Source: Nitrospira sp.
GTDB taxonomy: Bacteria > Nitrospirota > Nitrospiria > Nitrospirales > Nitrospiraceae
Direction of reading: 5' to 3'
Length of the DNA: 64,000 nt
NCBI GenBank assembly: GCA_016788885.1
Contig: JAEURX010000016.1
Span: forward strand, 26,932 to 90,931
Shown: positions 27,148 to 35,987 of the stretch, piece after piece
Layout: each line of letters begins with the position of its first letter
Position numbering within the stretch: the stretch's first letter is position 1
Notes under the pieces: model-generated
What the model was told of the DNA's origin: nothing
The model's input: only the letters and a program-made list of their open reading frames with translations
Database searches by the model: none
Translations under genes and position numbers: made by a program

Positions 27148-28173
27148 ATGGTAGCACGGGCCATATTTGTTCTTCTCAGCGCTCTTGCAGGAATGGCCCT
27201 GTTTTTGCGGGCCCAGGATCCTAGTCGAGAATTTTTGCTCCTCGGGTTGGGGATGGGTGCGGTCGCCGGCGGTCTCATTCTGGCCGGCGAATATGCGCTT
27301 CGCAGACTTTCATTCGGTATTATTGTCGGTGGTGCGGTCGGGTTGTCGGGCGGATTAGTCCTCACGGGATTGGTGGAATGGGTTGGGAGTGCGGTCTTCG
27401 ATGTCGAAACCTTCCTGTTTCACATCGGCGGATTGGTGTTTCTGCTGGGATTCCCCTATTTGGGGCTCGCGATGGGAGCGCGGTTCGGCAACGAACAGTT
27501 TCCATCGGTTTCTCAAGGGGCCGCTTCTTCGGGCAACTCAGCCGCCTGCCTGAAGGTGCTGGATACGAGCGTGATTATCGACGGCCGGGTGGCTGATTTG
27601 TGCGAGACGGGATTTCTGGAAGGGCCGTTCCTGGTTCCGCATTTCATTTTGAATGAGTTACAGCATATCGCGGATTCGTCGGATTCGCTCAAACGGGCGC
27701 GGGGGCGTCGAGGGCTGGATATTCTGAACAAGATACAAAAGATGCCGGACGTCGACGTCCGCATCGTCGAGGAGGATTTCCCTCACGTCAAGGAAGTTGA
27801 TGCCAAACTCGTAGTGTTGGCCAAGAAGGTGGGGGGGCGGATCGTCACCAATGATTTGAATCTCAACAAGGTGGCCGAATTACAGGGTGTGCGTGTGTTG
27901 AACATCAACGAACTCTGCAATGCCTTGCGACCGGTCGTGCTGCCCGGAGAAACGATTCGCGTGTTCGTGCTGAAGGAAGGCAAAGAGGCCGGGCAGGGCG
28001 TGGCCTATCTTGACGACGGCACGATGATCGTCGTGGACAACGCGCGGCGCTGTATCGGCCGCAATGTAGATGTGACGGTCACCAGCGTGCTCCAAACGAC
28101 GGCAGGGCGAATGATCTTCACCCGGCTGAAGGAAGAGTCGGAACGGGAAGAGTATCAGGTCGCCCGTGGGTAG
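27148..28173 (+). CDS. PIN/TRAM domain membrane protein (YacL family)
   Basis: About 341 residues from ATG 27148, supported by GAGAGGAGGA just upstream; the frame extends back to 27094 but that start has no such site. Four hydrophobic helices (residues 5-125) precede a PIN-like nuclease domain beginning VLDTSVIIDGRVADL near residue 156, with further acids in VKEVDAKLVVLAKK and IVTNDLNLNKVA. A C-terminal TRAM domain (GETIRVFVLKEGKEAGQGVAYLDDG) probably binds RNA. The family is widespread, often next to ispD/ispF as here, and of uncertain function. Confidence 0.9.
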   Translation: MVARAIFVLLSALAGMALFLRAQDPSREFLLLGLGMGAVAGGLILAGEYALRRLSFGIIVGGAVGLSGGLVLTGLVEWVGSAVFDVETFLFHIGGLVFLLGFPYLGLAMGARFGNEQFPSVSQGAASSGNSAACLKVLDTSVIIDGRVADLCETGFLEGPFLVPHFILNELQHIADSSDSLKRARGRRGLDILNKIQKMPDVDVRIVEEDFPHVKEVDAKLVVLAKKVGGRIVTNDLNLNKVAELQGVRVLNINELCNALRPVVLPGETIRVFVLKEGKEAGQGVAYLDDGTMIVVDNARRCIGRNVDVTVTSVLQTTAGRMIFTRLKEESEREEYQVARG

Positions 28174-28214
28174 CCCTGTTGTGAAGAGGGGGGTGAGACC
28201 GGTTTGGTCCGGTC

Positions 28215-29030
28215 ATGTGCAACGATCGTCTACTCAGTGGCCGCATCGCCTCCTCTGTTCCGGTTCCATTGTCCGTGAGTCGATCTGTGTCCGCTCGTAA
28301 ACCGGAGCCGCTACATAAGGGGCCGCGCACGGTGGCTCTGGTGCCTGCGGCTGGTCGTGGCCTTCGAATGGGAGGCCCTGTTCCCAAGCAGTTTCTCGCC
28401 TTGGGCGGCCGGCCCATTCTGGTGCAGTCGCTCATCATGCTCCAGGCGTCGCCGGTGATCCACGAGATCATCCTGGCCGTCCCCCAATCCGAACGCCAAT
28501 ACTGTCTCGATCACATCGTGGCGACGGGTGAGTTCCCCAAGGTCACCAAGGTGGTGCCGGGCGGGGAGCAGCGGCAGGATTCCGTGCGGCATGCGCTGGC
28601 GGAGGTGGGGTCGGAGACGGACATTGTCCTCGTCCATGATGCGGTACGGCCGTTTCTCACCGAAACCATGATTCGTCAGGTCGTGGAGGCCGCCCTAGCT
28701 CATGGGGCTGCGATCATCGCGCTCCCGATGCGTGACACGGTCAAATACGTTGGTGCTGGGGGCGTGATCGAGCGGACGGTAGATCGTCGGCCTCTGTGGC
28801 TCGCGCAGACCCCGCAAGCGTTCCGTCGAGAATGGTTGGAGGAAGGTCATCGGAAAGGGCTGTTGGGCGGCGTGCAGGCGACGGATGACGCGCATCTCGT
28901 GGAAATGCTCGGGAAACCGGTCGTCGTGGTCGAGGGCAGCGGGGAAAACATCAAGGTCACAAGGCCGGAAGATCTCGTGATCGGGGAAGCCATTCTCCGC
29001 TCGCGGGCGGCGGCAAGGAGTGCGGAATGA
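28215..29030 (+). CDS. ispD: 2-C-methyl-D-erythritol 4-phosphate cytidylyltransferase
   Basis: A 271-residue frame. The core enzyme starts near residue 39 with VALVPAAGRGLRMGGPVPKQFL, the CTP-binding loop, and continues with VLVHDAVRPF, MRDTVKYV and WLAQTPQAFRRE. It makes CDP-ME from MEP and CTP in the non-mevalonate isoprenoid pathway, which also feeds undecaprenyl phosphate for the glycan cluster. The first 35-40 residues are not conserved, so the real start may be an in-frame GTG near 28275 instead of ATG 28215. The stop overlaps the ispF start in ATGA. Confidence 0.94.
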   Translation: MCNDRLLSGRIASSVPVPLSVSRSVSARKPEPLHKGPRTVALVPAAGRGLRMGGPVPKQFLALGGRPILVQSLIMLQASPVIHEIILAVPQSERQYCLDHIVATGEFPKVTKVVPGGEQRQDSVRHALAEVGSETDIVLVHDAVRPFLTETMIRQVVEAALAHGAAIIALPMRDTVKYVGAGGVIERTVDRRPLWLAQTPQAFRREWLEEGHRKGLLGGVQATDDAHLVEMLGKPVVVVEGSGENIKVTRPEDLVIGEAILRSRAAARSAE

Positions 29031-29509
29031 CGGCGGTACGCGTGGGGTGCGGATGGGATATTCATCCCCTGGTCGAAGGGCGGAAATTGATTCTCGGCGG
29101 ACTCGAAGTTCCCCATCATAAAGGTTTGCAGGGTCATTCCGATTCCGATGCCTTGGTGCACGCCATTTGCGACGCACTCCTGGGAGCGATGGGCGAAGGG
29201 GATCTCGGACGTCATTACCCAAGCTCTGATCAACGATTCAAGAATATTTCCAGCCTGAAACTACTTGAAGACGTCGTCGAGAAGTTGCGGGCGAAGGGGT
29301 ATCGCCTGGCCAATGTGGACAGTACCATCATTGCCCAAGCGCCGCGCCTGAGTTCGCATCTGGCATCGATGCAACAAATCATCGCCGGAGTGTTGCAGGT
29401 CGCCCCGGATCTCGTGAACGTAAAAGTCAAAAGCGGCGAAGGGTTGGATGCGGTCGGACGCGAAGAGGCCATTGCCGCCCAGGCCGTGTGTATGATCGAG
29501 CGGGCATAG
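29027..29509 (+). CDS. ispF: 2-C-methyl-D-erythritol 2,4-cyclodiphosphate synthase
   Basis: A 160-residue trimeric zinc enzyme of the MEP pathway. [20 protein letters not shown] contains the metal-binding Asp and His at the start, [18 protein letters not shown] the second His, and [17 protein letters not shown] the substrate loop. It converts CDP-ME-2-phosphate to MEcPP. The 4-base overlap with ispD indicates coupled translation; the two genes are commonly adjacent or fused. Confidence 0.96.
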   Translation: MTAVRVGCGWDIHPLVEGRKLILGGLEVPHHKGLQGHSDSDALVHAICDALLGAMGEGDLGRHYPSSDQRFKNISSLKLLEDVVEKLRAKGYRLANVDSTIIAQAPRLSSHLASMQQIIAGVLQVAPDLVNVKVKSGEGLDAVGREEAIAAQAVCMIERA

Positions 29510-29546
29510 GGGCCTGCGTCATCCAGGCGATGGATCCGTCGCGACT

Positions 29547-30197
29547 ATGTTAAAAGCGATCTCTCAAGACCTCCAGGCGGTGTTCGAACGTGACCCTGCG
29601 GCAACCAGTAGGGTGGAAGTTGTCTTGACCTATGCGGGGTTTCACGCCCTGCTGGCCTATCGTGTGGCGCATTGGTTGAAGCAGCGTCAGGTGCCGTTCC
29701 TGCCGCGCGCCATTTCTCAACTGGCGCGATGGTTGACTGGGATCGAAATCCATCCATCTGCCAGGATCGGTGCCGGGTTCTTTATCGATCATGGCATGGG
29801 GGTGGTGATCGGTGAGACGGCCGAGGTCGGGGACCATGTGACGCTGTTTCAGGGTGTGACGCTCGGTGGTACGGGCAAGGAGCGCGGAAAGCGCCACCCC
29901 ACGCTGGGAAATCACGTGGTGGTCGGGGCCGGGGCAAAAATTCTCGGCGGCATTACGATCGGCGACAACGTAAAAATCGGCGCGAACTCTGTCGTGCTCA
30001 AGTCAGTACCGGCAAACTCCACGGTTATCGGTGTACCAGGCCGGATTATCAAGTCACAGGGCGAACGCCTGCCTGATGCCACCATGGACCATACCAATAT
30101 GCCGGATCCTACCGCAGACCGGTTCGCCGCGCTCGAGTCGGAACTGATCGAGTTGCGAAAGAAACTGGAAAATCGGGATTCCCACGAATCTCGGTAA
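29547..30197 (+). CDS. cysE: Serine O-acetyltransferase
   Basis: A 216-residue member of the short CysE/EpsC type. A helical N-terminal part ([16 protein letters not shown]) is followed by left-handed beta-helix hexapeptide repeats: [29 protein letters not shown] with the catalytic His-Asp region, [15 protein letters not shown], then [21 protein letters not shown]. It acetylates serine with acetyl-CoA for cysteine synthesis. The tail after residue 185 is a short Glu/Lys-rich helix. It is the last + strand gene before a convergent psiF-like gene. Confidence 0.94.
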   Translation: MLKAISQDLQAVFERDPAATSRVEVVLTYAGFHALLAYRVAHWLKQRQVPFLPRAISQLARWLTGIEIHPSARIGAGFFIDHGMGVVIGETAEVGDHVTLFQGVTLGGTGKERGKRHPTLGNHVVVGAGAKILGGITIGDNVKIGANSVVLKSVPANSTVIGVPGRIIKSQGERLPDATMDHTNMPDPTADRFAALESELIELRKKLENRDSHESR

Positions 30198-30286
30198 CAC
30201 GCCTCCCAGCCATTCTCTTATGCTCACCTACAAGCCCGCCGCATTGTTCAAGCGGGCGGTGCGCCACAACTCTCACTAACGCTTCG

Positions 30287-30327
30287 CTGTACTCCGGCAT
30301 CGCCTTGGAGACGCGGCCGGAGTACAG
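30287..30327. terminator. Perfect 12-base inverted repeat between convergent genes
   Basis: CTGTACTCCGGC at 30287-30298 and its exact complement at 30316-30327 enclose a 17-base loop between the ends of cysE and the psiF-like gene. No T-run follows on either strand, so it may be a bidirectional terminator or mRNA-stabilising hairpin. A shorter GC-rich stem (30234-30239 with 30252-30257) lies just upstream. Confidence 0.55.
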
Positions 30328-30334
30328 GTGGTGC

Positions 30335-30652
30335 TTAGTTGGACAGGCAGGTCTTCATGAACTTCTTCCGCTCGTCGCCGGCCAAATTCTTGGCCTTGGC
30401 GTCCTTGTTACAGCTTGCCATTTTGTTCTGCTGAGAGGTGCCGGCCGCGGCCTTGGCCGGTTTCGCGGAGAGACATTCTTTCATGAACGCTTTGCGGTCC
30501 TCGCCCTTGCCTTCGCCGCTCAGCCCTTTGGCGTCCGCGTCGGCATTGCAGGTCTTCATCTTGTTCTGTTGGGCCCCTGCGAAACTCAGCTGCGGGGTCA
30601 CCAGGACGGCGGCCAACATGAGGGAGAAGCATGCGATAGTCAGATGTTTCAT
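30335..30652 (-). CDS. PsiF-repeat secreted protein
   Basis: A 105-residue protein with a signal peptide (cleavage near LSFAGA) and two copies of the PsiF repeat: QQNKMKTCNADADAKGL with RKAFMKECL, then QQNKMASCNKDAKAKNL with KKFMKTCL. Each repeat has two Cys, which may pair in the periplasm. E. coli PsiF is phosphate-starvation induced, but its function is not known. AAGGAG six bases before the ATG and a good upstream promoter support expression as a single gene. Confidence 0.88.
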   Translation of the reverse strand: MKHLTIACFSLMLAAVLVTPQLSFAGAQQNKMKTCNADADAKGLSGEGKGEDRKAFMKECLSAKPAKAAAGTSQQNKMASCNKDAKAKNLAGDERKKFMKTCLSN

Positions 30653-30692
30653 CGACGGCTCCTTGTGAAGGTGGAGGGGGATTGTCGGCGAA

Positions 30693-30721
30693 ACTATAAC
30701 AAATGTGAGGACATCTGTCTC
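30693..30721 (-). promoter_or_regulatory. Predicted promoter of the psiF-like gene
   Basis: On the - strand, GAGACA (30716-30721) and TATAGT (30693-30698) are 17 bases apart, about 40 bases upstream of the ATG. Match to sigma70 consensus is 4/6 and 5/6. I see no clear Pho box. Confidence 0.5.
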
Positions 30722-30735
30722 ACAGGGAAAGTTCC

Positions 30736-31497
30736 TTACGGGAGATCGGGGATGGACGTGTCGGTATAGTCCACTCGAACCAGGTACAACCCATGGGCGG
30801 GAGCGGTTCGACCTGCGGCGGCTCTGGCGCGCGCTGCTAGCAGCCTAAGCATATCGGATGCCGTGCGTTTGCCCTGTCCCACCTCGACCAAGGTGCCCAC
30901 GATCGAGCGGACCATTTGCTTGAGAAACCGGTCGGCATAGAACGCACAGATGATGAGGTCGCCCTGTCGACGGAGCTCTGCCTGTTGCAGGTGGCATTGT
31001 GGGTTGTCGTTATCGGTCGGGGCGGTTTCGAAGGAGGAAAAATCCTGGTTTCCGATCAGGCAGGCGGCGGCGTCTTTCATGGCGGCCAGGTCCAGCGGCT
31101 TGTAGAGCATCCAGGCGCGTTCGCGGAGCAGCGGCGCGCGTTCCCGACGATTCAGCAGATGGTATTCGTACAGCTTCCCTTTCGCGGAGTAGCGCGCATG
31201 AAACGCATCGGTGACCGCGACGACCGACAGGGCGCTGATATCGGCAGGGAGGTGGGCGTTCAGGGCGCGTACCCACTCGCGTTCCGACAGACCGCGATCG
31301 GTTCGAAAGCTGGCGACCTGCCCTAAGGCATGCACGCCGGCATCGGTGCGGCCGGCCCCGACGACCGTGAGCCGTGTCTGGGCGATCGCCGACAATGCCT
31401 GCTCCACCGTCTCCTGGACGGTCGGCGCGTTCGGTTGCCGTTGCCAGCCGGCATAGTGCGTCCCGTCATACTCGAGGACGAGTTTAAATGTGGTCAT
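30736..31497 (-). CDS. truA: tRNA pseudouridine(38-40) synthase
   Basis: A 253-residue TruA. LVLEYDGTHYAGWQRQPN opens the protein, and the catalytic Asp lies in GAGRTDAGVHALGQVASF at about residues 48-65. Later motifs are FHARYSAKGKLYEYHLLN and MVRSIVGTLVEVGQGKR near the C-terminus. It modifies uridines in the anticodon stem-loop of several tRNAs. The gene is followed closely by the psiF-like promoter and preceded by the amidase gene on the same strand, 47 bases away. Confidence 0.95.
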   Translation of the reverse strand: MTTFKLVLEYDGTHYAGWQRQPNAPTVQETVEQALSAIAQTRLTVVGAGRTDAGVHALGQVASFRTDRGLSEREWVRALNAHLPADISALSVVAVTDAFHARYSAKGKLYEYHLLNRRERAPLLRERAWMLYKPLDLAAMKDAAACLIGNQDFSSFETAPTDNDNPQCHLQQAELRRQGDLIICAFYADRFLKQMVRSIVGTLVEVGQGKRTASDMLRLLAARARAAAGRTAPAHGLYLVRVDYTDTSIPDLP

Positions 31498-31544
31498 GGT
31501 GTGAGAGAGAACGGGGAAACTCTAGCCCAATGGCGCGGCGTCTG

Positions 31545-32903
31545 TCACCTGGGCGGATTGGTGCGGAGGTACGTCTTGACCCCTTCAAAGATCGATTCGG
31601 CGATGTGGGCCAGGAAGGGTTGGGAGCGCATCTGATCTTCTTCGGCAGGATTCGACATAAAGGCGATTTCAGCGAGGATGCTGGGCATGGTCGTAAATCG
31701 AAGCACGTAAAACGGCGCTGTTTTGACACCATGATCGATCGTGCTATAGCGCCCGTTCAGATTCGTCACCATGGCCTGTTTGGCGGTCCAGGCGAGTTCC
31801 TGGGAGTGTTCGATTTTTTTCGAGGTCAAGAGGTCGGCGACGATATATTCCCAGCCGACGCCGGTACTGTTCAGCGGCGTGCCGTTTTCCCGTGCCGCGA
31901 CTTCCAACGCCCGTTGGTCCTTCGCTTCTCCGAAGTGATAGATCTCCAATCCGCGCACGCCCTTGTGCGGGTGTGAGTTGACATGGATCGAAATGAACAG
32001 GTCGGCGTCTTTGCCGTTCGCAAACTTGGCCCGGTCTTCCAACTCGATAAATGCGTCCCGATCGCGGGTCATGAGCACGCGCGTGTTAGGCAAGGTCGCG
32101 AGTAGATCCTTCAGCAGGAGACCAACTTTCAGCGTGACGTCCTTTTCGGTTGTGCCATGCTGCCCGATGGTGCCGGGGTCTTTCCCGCCATGTCCAGGAT
32201 CGATCACGATCGTCTGGGTCTGGTGTGCCGGTTTGGGAGCTGTTGGCCGGACCGGTTCGGTGACTGTGGGACTCGGAATCGTCGGGGGCGTCGGGAGCGC
32301 CACAGCAGGGGCAGACGGCGAGGTGGTTGAAGTTTCACCGATCTGCCGGACTTGATCCTTCGCCTTGTGAGAGATGTCGACGACAAGGCGGTCCGGATTG
32401 TCCAGGGAGAAGACTTTATACTTGAGGCCCTGCGTGCGTGGCAGGGTAATGGTCACGACTCGGGGCCGACTTTGTGCAATCTGAAACACTTGTGGAATGG
32501 TGCCGCCCGAGACGCGTTGCCGTGAAGATTTTCCCAGGATGGCGTTACTGACCTCAATGACGACGCGGTCAGGGTTCCGTATGTGCGTGTCGGTGAAGGA
32601 GGCCTTGTGATTCAGGTCAAGGACCAGGCGTGTGCCCTCGGGAGTCGACCAGGTGCGAAGATCGCGGATGACAATAGGGTAGCGTGAGCTGCCGGCCTGT
32701 TCCTGTTTGATGAGGAGGAAGTGCGGGGAAGTCGTTTCCCCTGCGACCTGCGGCATGTCCGGCCAAGCCGGCGCAGTCGGCATGTCGGTGTTCGCGGCAG
32801 CGATTGCGCCCGCCAAACACCAGGCCACGCTCAGGAGGAGGCAGGTGCGGAGCAGTCGGACGATGGAGGGCAGGAGTCCAGGCTCCCCGTGAGAAGGTAC
32901 CAT
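31545..32903 (-). CDS. N-acetylmuramoyl-L-alanine amidase with AMIN domain (AmiC type)
   Basis: A 452-residue periplasmic cell-wall hydrolase. A signal peptide (residues 10-36) is followed by an AMIN domain (about 75-185, DLRTWSTPEGTRLVLDLNHKA and later DRLVVDISHKA) that targets septal or pole peptidoglycan. A Pro/Thr-rich linker follows, then an Amidase_3 domain from about residue 230. Zinc ligands appear as His in IVIDPGHGGKDPG, Glu in HGTTEKDVTLK and His in ISIHVNSHP; the catalytic Glu is in SILAEIAFMSNPAEE. It cleaves the amide between MurNAc and the peptide during cell separation. Confidence 0.93.
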   Translation of the reverse strand: MVPSHGEPGLLPSIVRLLRTCLLLSVAWCLAGAIAAANTDMPTAPAWPDMPQVAGETTSPHFLLIKQEQAGSSRYPIVIRDLRTWSTPEGTRLVLDLNHKASFTDTHIRNPDRVVIEVSNAILGKSSRQRVSGGTIPQVFQIAQSRPRVVTITLPRTQGLKYKVFSLDNPDRLVVDISHKAKDQVRQIGETSTTSPSAPAVALPTPPTIPSPTVTEPVRPTAPKPAHQTQTIVIDPGHGGKDPGTIGQHGTTEKDVTLKVGLLLKDLLATLPNTRVLMTRDRDAFIELEDRAKFANGKDADLFISIHVNSHPHKGVRGLEIYHFGEAKDQRALEVAARENGTPLNSTGVGWEYIVADLLTSKKIEHSQELAWTAKQAMVTNLNGRYSTIDHGVKTAPFYVLRFTTMPSILAEIAFMSNPAEEDQMRSQPFLAHIAESIFEGVKTYLRTNPPR

Positions 32904-32966
32904 CTAGGCCTTTTCTCAGATGTTTGTGGTATTGTCAACAAAAGCTCTCAAACTTCGTGATTCTAG

Positions 32967-33500
32967 ATGGCGACACATCTTCTTGTCGATGGATATAACC
33001 TGGTCGGTGGTGCTGGAATGGCGGGGCCCAGTGGGTCCGGTCGTCTGGAGGCGGCACGTGACGCGTTGGTCCGGGACCTGGCCGGCTACCGCCGCCGGAA
33101 GGGTCACGCGATCACCGTCATCTTCGACGGGTGGCAAGGAGGCCTGGGGGCTGAACACCGAGAGTTCCAGTCGGGCGTGGAGGTCGTGTATTCCAAGCGG
33201 GGCGAACGCGCCGATCAGGTGGTTCAACGGCTCGCGCGTTTGTATGGCAGGGATTGCGCGGTGGTGTCCTCGGATCATGAAGTGGCCAATGCAGCAAGGG
33301 CCGCCGGAGCGTTCGTTATTGGAGCGCCTGAGTTTCGTGCCAAGCTCCATGAGCGGCCGTCGAGGGCAGCTGCTCTCGCGTTCAAAGAATTGGATCGGGG
33401 TGAGGCCGAAGTGGTGAAACGGTCGAAGGACAAGGGCGGCAATCCCCGCAAGCTCCCCAAGTCGCTACGCAAACGCAACCAGCAACTCAGGGAATTTTGA
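32967..33500 (+). CDS. NYN domain ribonuclease-like protein (YacP family)
   Basis: A 177-residue PIN-like NYN protein. The hallmark THLLVDGYNLVGG starts at residue 3. Further acids lie in VIFDGWQGG and GERADQVVQRLA, and VVSSDHEVANAARAAG completes the metal-binding site. The Lys/Arg-rich C-terminus (about 140-177) may bind RNA. B. subtilis YacP (Rae1) is a ribosome-associated mRNA endonuclease; a similar role here is inference. It is transcribed divergently from the amidase and its end overlaps the tatD-type gene by 14 bases, tail to tail. Confidence 0.87.
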   Translation: MATHLLVDGYNLVGGAGMAGPSGSGRLEAARDALVRDLAGYRRRKGHAITVIFDGWQGGLGAEHREFQSGVEVVYSKRGERADQVVQRLARLYGRDCAVVSSDHEVANAARAAGAFVIGAPEFRAKLHERPSRAAALAFKELDRGEAEVVKRSKDKGGNPRKLPKSLRKRNQQLREF

Positions 33501-34266
33501 ACAGTCGGCGCGCGTTGTCGCTGGTGAGTCGGCCGATGTCCTCCGCCGTCATGCCGCCACCGTGGGGTGTGATCGTGGCCAGCGTCTCGGCGACGTATTT
33601 CACATAGGCGGGTTCGTTCCGTTTCCCGCGATGGGGAATCGGGGTGAGGTACGGGCAATCGGTTTCGATGAGCAGCCGGTCGGCCGGCACAGTCCTGGCG
33701 ATGTCCCGCAGCATAGTCGCGTTCTGAAACGTCAGAATACCGGAAAACGACAGGTAGAATCCCAGCTCCAGCGCATCTTTCGCCAGCCAGGCGTCTCCGG
33801 AAAAGCAGTGAAAGACCCCGCCGATCTCTGAAGCGCGTTCTTCCTTCAAAATACGGATGGTATCGTCCTGCGCCTCGCGCGTGTGGATGATGACCGGAAG
33901 TTTCAGCTCCCTGGCCAATTGAATCTGTTCGCGGAAGCGGCGGCGCTGGAGCTCCGGATCGGAATGGTTGTAGTGATAATCGAGGCCGATCTCGCCGTAG
34001 GCCACGACCTTGTTGTCCCGGGCCAACTGCCGCAGTTCGTCATACCAATTGTCCGCGATGTGTTTCACCTCGTGGGGATGGACGCCGATCGAGGCATACA
34101 CAAACGGGTAGTGACCGGCGAGGGCAACCGCCGATCGGCTGGTCGCGAGGTCACAGCCGATCGTAATCATGGTGTCCACCCCGGCCTCTCGCGCCCTGGC
34201 GATCATGGCCTCGCGGTCGGATTCGTAGCGCGCATCGTCGAGATGGGTATGGGTGTCGATCAGCAT
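33487..34266 (-). CDS. TatD family metal-dependent hydrolase
   Basis: A 259-residue TIM-barrel hydrolase of the TatD/YcfH type. Metal ligands are visible in order: LIDTHTHLDD (two His), YGEIGLDYHY (Glu), VIIHTREAQ (His), VFHCFSGDAWLA (His) and LIETDCPYLTP (Asp). Members act as 3'-5' DNases or on related phosphoesters; the biological substrate is uncertain. Length is standard. It lies 59 bases downstream of the DAHP synthase gene on the same strand. Confidence 0.93.
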   Translation of the reverse strand: MLIDTHTHLDDARYESDREAMIARAREAGVDTMITIGCDLATSRSAVALAGHYPFVYASIGVHPHEVKHIADNWYDELRQLARDNKVVAYGEIGLDYHYNHSDPELQRRRFREQIQLARELKLPVIIHTREAQDDTIRILKEERASEIGGVFHCFSGDAWLAKDALELGFYLSFSGILTFQNATMLRDIARTVPADRLLIETDCPYLTPIPHRGKRNEPAYVKYVAETLATITPHGGGMTAEDIGRLTSDNARRLFKIP

Positions 34267-34325
34267 GAGATGGATGCTCGCATCGAACGGCCTGAATGTG
34301 ACCGAAGTGGCAGGATGGTCTGCGC

Positions 34326-35384
34326 CTACACCGTCTTGGTCGCGAGGGACTCGGCCATGCCATAGAGCAACGCTTCGGTGTCGCTCCAGGCCAGACAGGA
34401 ATCGGTGATGGACATGCCGTAGGTCAAGGCCTTGTTCGGATCCCAGCTCTGCCGGCCCCCCTGCAGGTGACTTTCCAGCATGAGGCCCATGATGGACCGC
34501 CGGCCCTGCTGAAATTGCTTGAGGACGTCGCCGGCGACTTCGACCTGCCGTTGGTGATTCTTGCCGGAGTTGTCGTGCGAGCAGTCAACCATTACGCCAC
34601 GGGCCAGCCCTTCGCTCGCGACGGCGGTTTCAGCGCGGGCGATGTCTTCGACGCTGTAGTTGGTGCGCCCACCCCCGCCGCGCAGCACAATGTGATGATC
34701 GGGGTTGCCGGTGGTTTTAATGATGGAGGTGACGCCGTCGGCATTCACGCCGACAAAATGGTGCGGGCTGCGGCTGGTGATCATCGCATTGATGGCCACT
34801 TGCAGGCTGCCTTCGGTGCCGTTCTTGAAGCCGACCGGCATGGAGAGGCCGCTGGCCATTTCCCGGTGAATCTGGCTTTCCGTGGTGCGCGCACCGATGG
34901 CGGTCCAGCTCAGGAGGTCGGCAATATATTGTGGCGTGACCGGATCGAGGAGTTCAGTGGCGCATGGCAGGCCCTTGCCGTTGATATTCAACAAAATGGT
35001 CCGGGCCAGTTGAATGCCCTGGGCAATCTCGCAGGTCCCGTCCAGGTGGGGGTCGTTGATCAAACCCTTCCAGCCGACTGTCGTTCGAGGTTTTTCGAAG
35101 TAGGTCCGCATGACGACCAGCAATTTGTCGCGCACGGCCTCGGCGACCGGTTTGAGCCGGTCGGCATATTCGTAGGCGGCCGCAGGGTCATGAATCGAGC
35201 AAGGGCCGACGATCACGATCAGCCGGTCATTATCGCGGCCATGCAGGATGTTCCGGATCGCCTGTCGCGTCTGAAAAACCAACTCGGATACCTCGTCTCC
35301 GATCGGCAGTTTCGTTTTGACATCGCGGGGCGAGGGTAGCGGTTTAATCTCTATGACGTGCTGGTTATCGATCGGCCTGGTCAT
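34326..35384 (-). CDS. 3-deoxy-7-phosphoheptulonate synthase (class I, AroF/G/H type)
   Basis: A 352-residue type I-alpha DAHP synthase, the first step of the shikimate pathway (phosphoenolpyruvate plus erythrose-4-phosphate). Characteristic segments are IVIVGPCSIHDPAAAYEYA, MRTYFEKPRTTVGWKG, WTAIGARTTESQIHREMASG, VGFKNGTEGSLQVAINA and VMVDCSHDNSGK. Which aromatic amino acid inhibits it cannot be read with confidence. It is a single gene for this step in the window, apart from other aro genes. Confidence 0.94.
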   Translation of the reverse strand: MTRPIDNQHVIEIKPLPSPRDVKTKLPIGDEVSELVFQTRQAIRNILHGRDNDRLIVIVGPCSIHDPAAAYEYADRLKPVAEAVRDKLLVVMRTYFEKPRTTVGWKGLINDPHLDGTCEIAQGIQLARTILLNINGKGLPCATELLDPVTPQYIADLLSWTAIGARTTESQIHREMASGLSMPVGFKNGTEGSLQVAINAMITSRSPHHFVGVNADGVTSIIKTTGNPDHHIVLRGGGGRTNYSVEDIARAETAVASEGLARGVMVDCSHDNSGKNHQRQVEVAGDVLKQFQQGRRSIMGLMLESHLQGGRQSWDPNKALTYGMSITDSCLAWSDTEALLYGMAESLATKTV

Positions 35385-35566
35385 GGTGGTCCCTTAATGA
35401 GCGGTCTGGTTGCTAGACGGTCAAATGAAAATTGTGGGTTAACATAGCGAAAAGTGAAGGAGAATGTCCAGTGGGGTGGGCGAGAGGTGCATTGCCTTGC
35501 ATTCAACCGGGCGCTTTGTTACAAAATCACGGTTCACAGGATTGTTCCCGGGGAACTCGGACATTC

Positions 35567-35887
35567 ATGGTTTCTCGACACACTGCAAGCACATTCGGGT
35601 CGGGCATTGCACTGCTGCTGGTGACATTGCTGCTGGCGATGGCGCCGTTCGCCGCCGCGCTTGAGATCCACCACGAGCTGGCGGCCGCCGATCACGACGG
35701 GCACGAACATTCCGACACCGACCTCTGCCAGTGGGTGCAGTATCACACCGGTCATTCGCTGACCGGTGATGTGCCGGTCCCTTGTGTGTTTCTCGCCCAT
35801 GGGCCACCTCAACCCTCACCGGCGCCGGTGCTTCTTTCTCAATCGCTTCCGACTTCTCGCGCCTCCCGCGCACCGCCTCAACGATAA
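35567..35887 (+). CDS. Small His-rich secreted protein upstream of TonB receptor
   Basis: About 106 residues from ATG 35567; the frame is open back to 35432, but ATG 35567 starts a clean signal peptide (MVSRHTAS, then a Leu-rich core ending AAALE). The mature part has a metal-binding look: HHELAAADHDGHEHSDTDLCQW, then YHTGHSL and a single further Cys, and a Pro/Ser-rich tail. It resembles DUF2946-type proteins that often precede TonB-dependent copper receptors. I propose a periplasmic metal-binding or processing accessory of the receptor encoded 100 bases downstream; not proven. Confidence 0.65.
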   Translation: MVSRHTASTFGSGIALLLVTLLLAMAPFAAALEIHHELAAADHDGHEHSDTDLCQWVQYHTGHSLTGDVPVPCVFLAHGPPQPSPAPVLLSQSLPTSRASRAPPQR

Positions 35888-35987
35888 TTCCGCGCTGCCA
35901 TGTGTGCATCAGTGGTCGACCTGCGTCGAAAACCGGAGTTGCGTCTCCGGCTTTGCGTAGGGAAGGAATATTCGTGAGGAAGCTACA

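Noticed and set aside
34467..35339. A 290-codon + strand frame
   Set aside because: It is the antisense shadow of the DAHP synthase gene, which has all family motifs.
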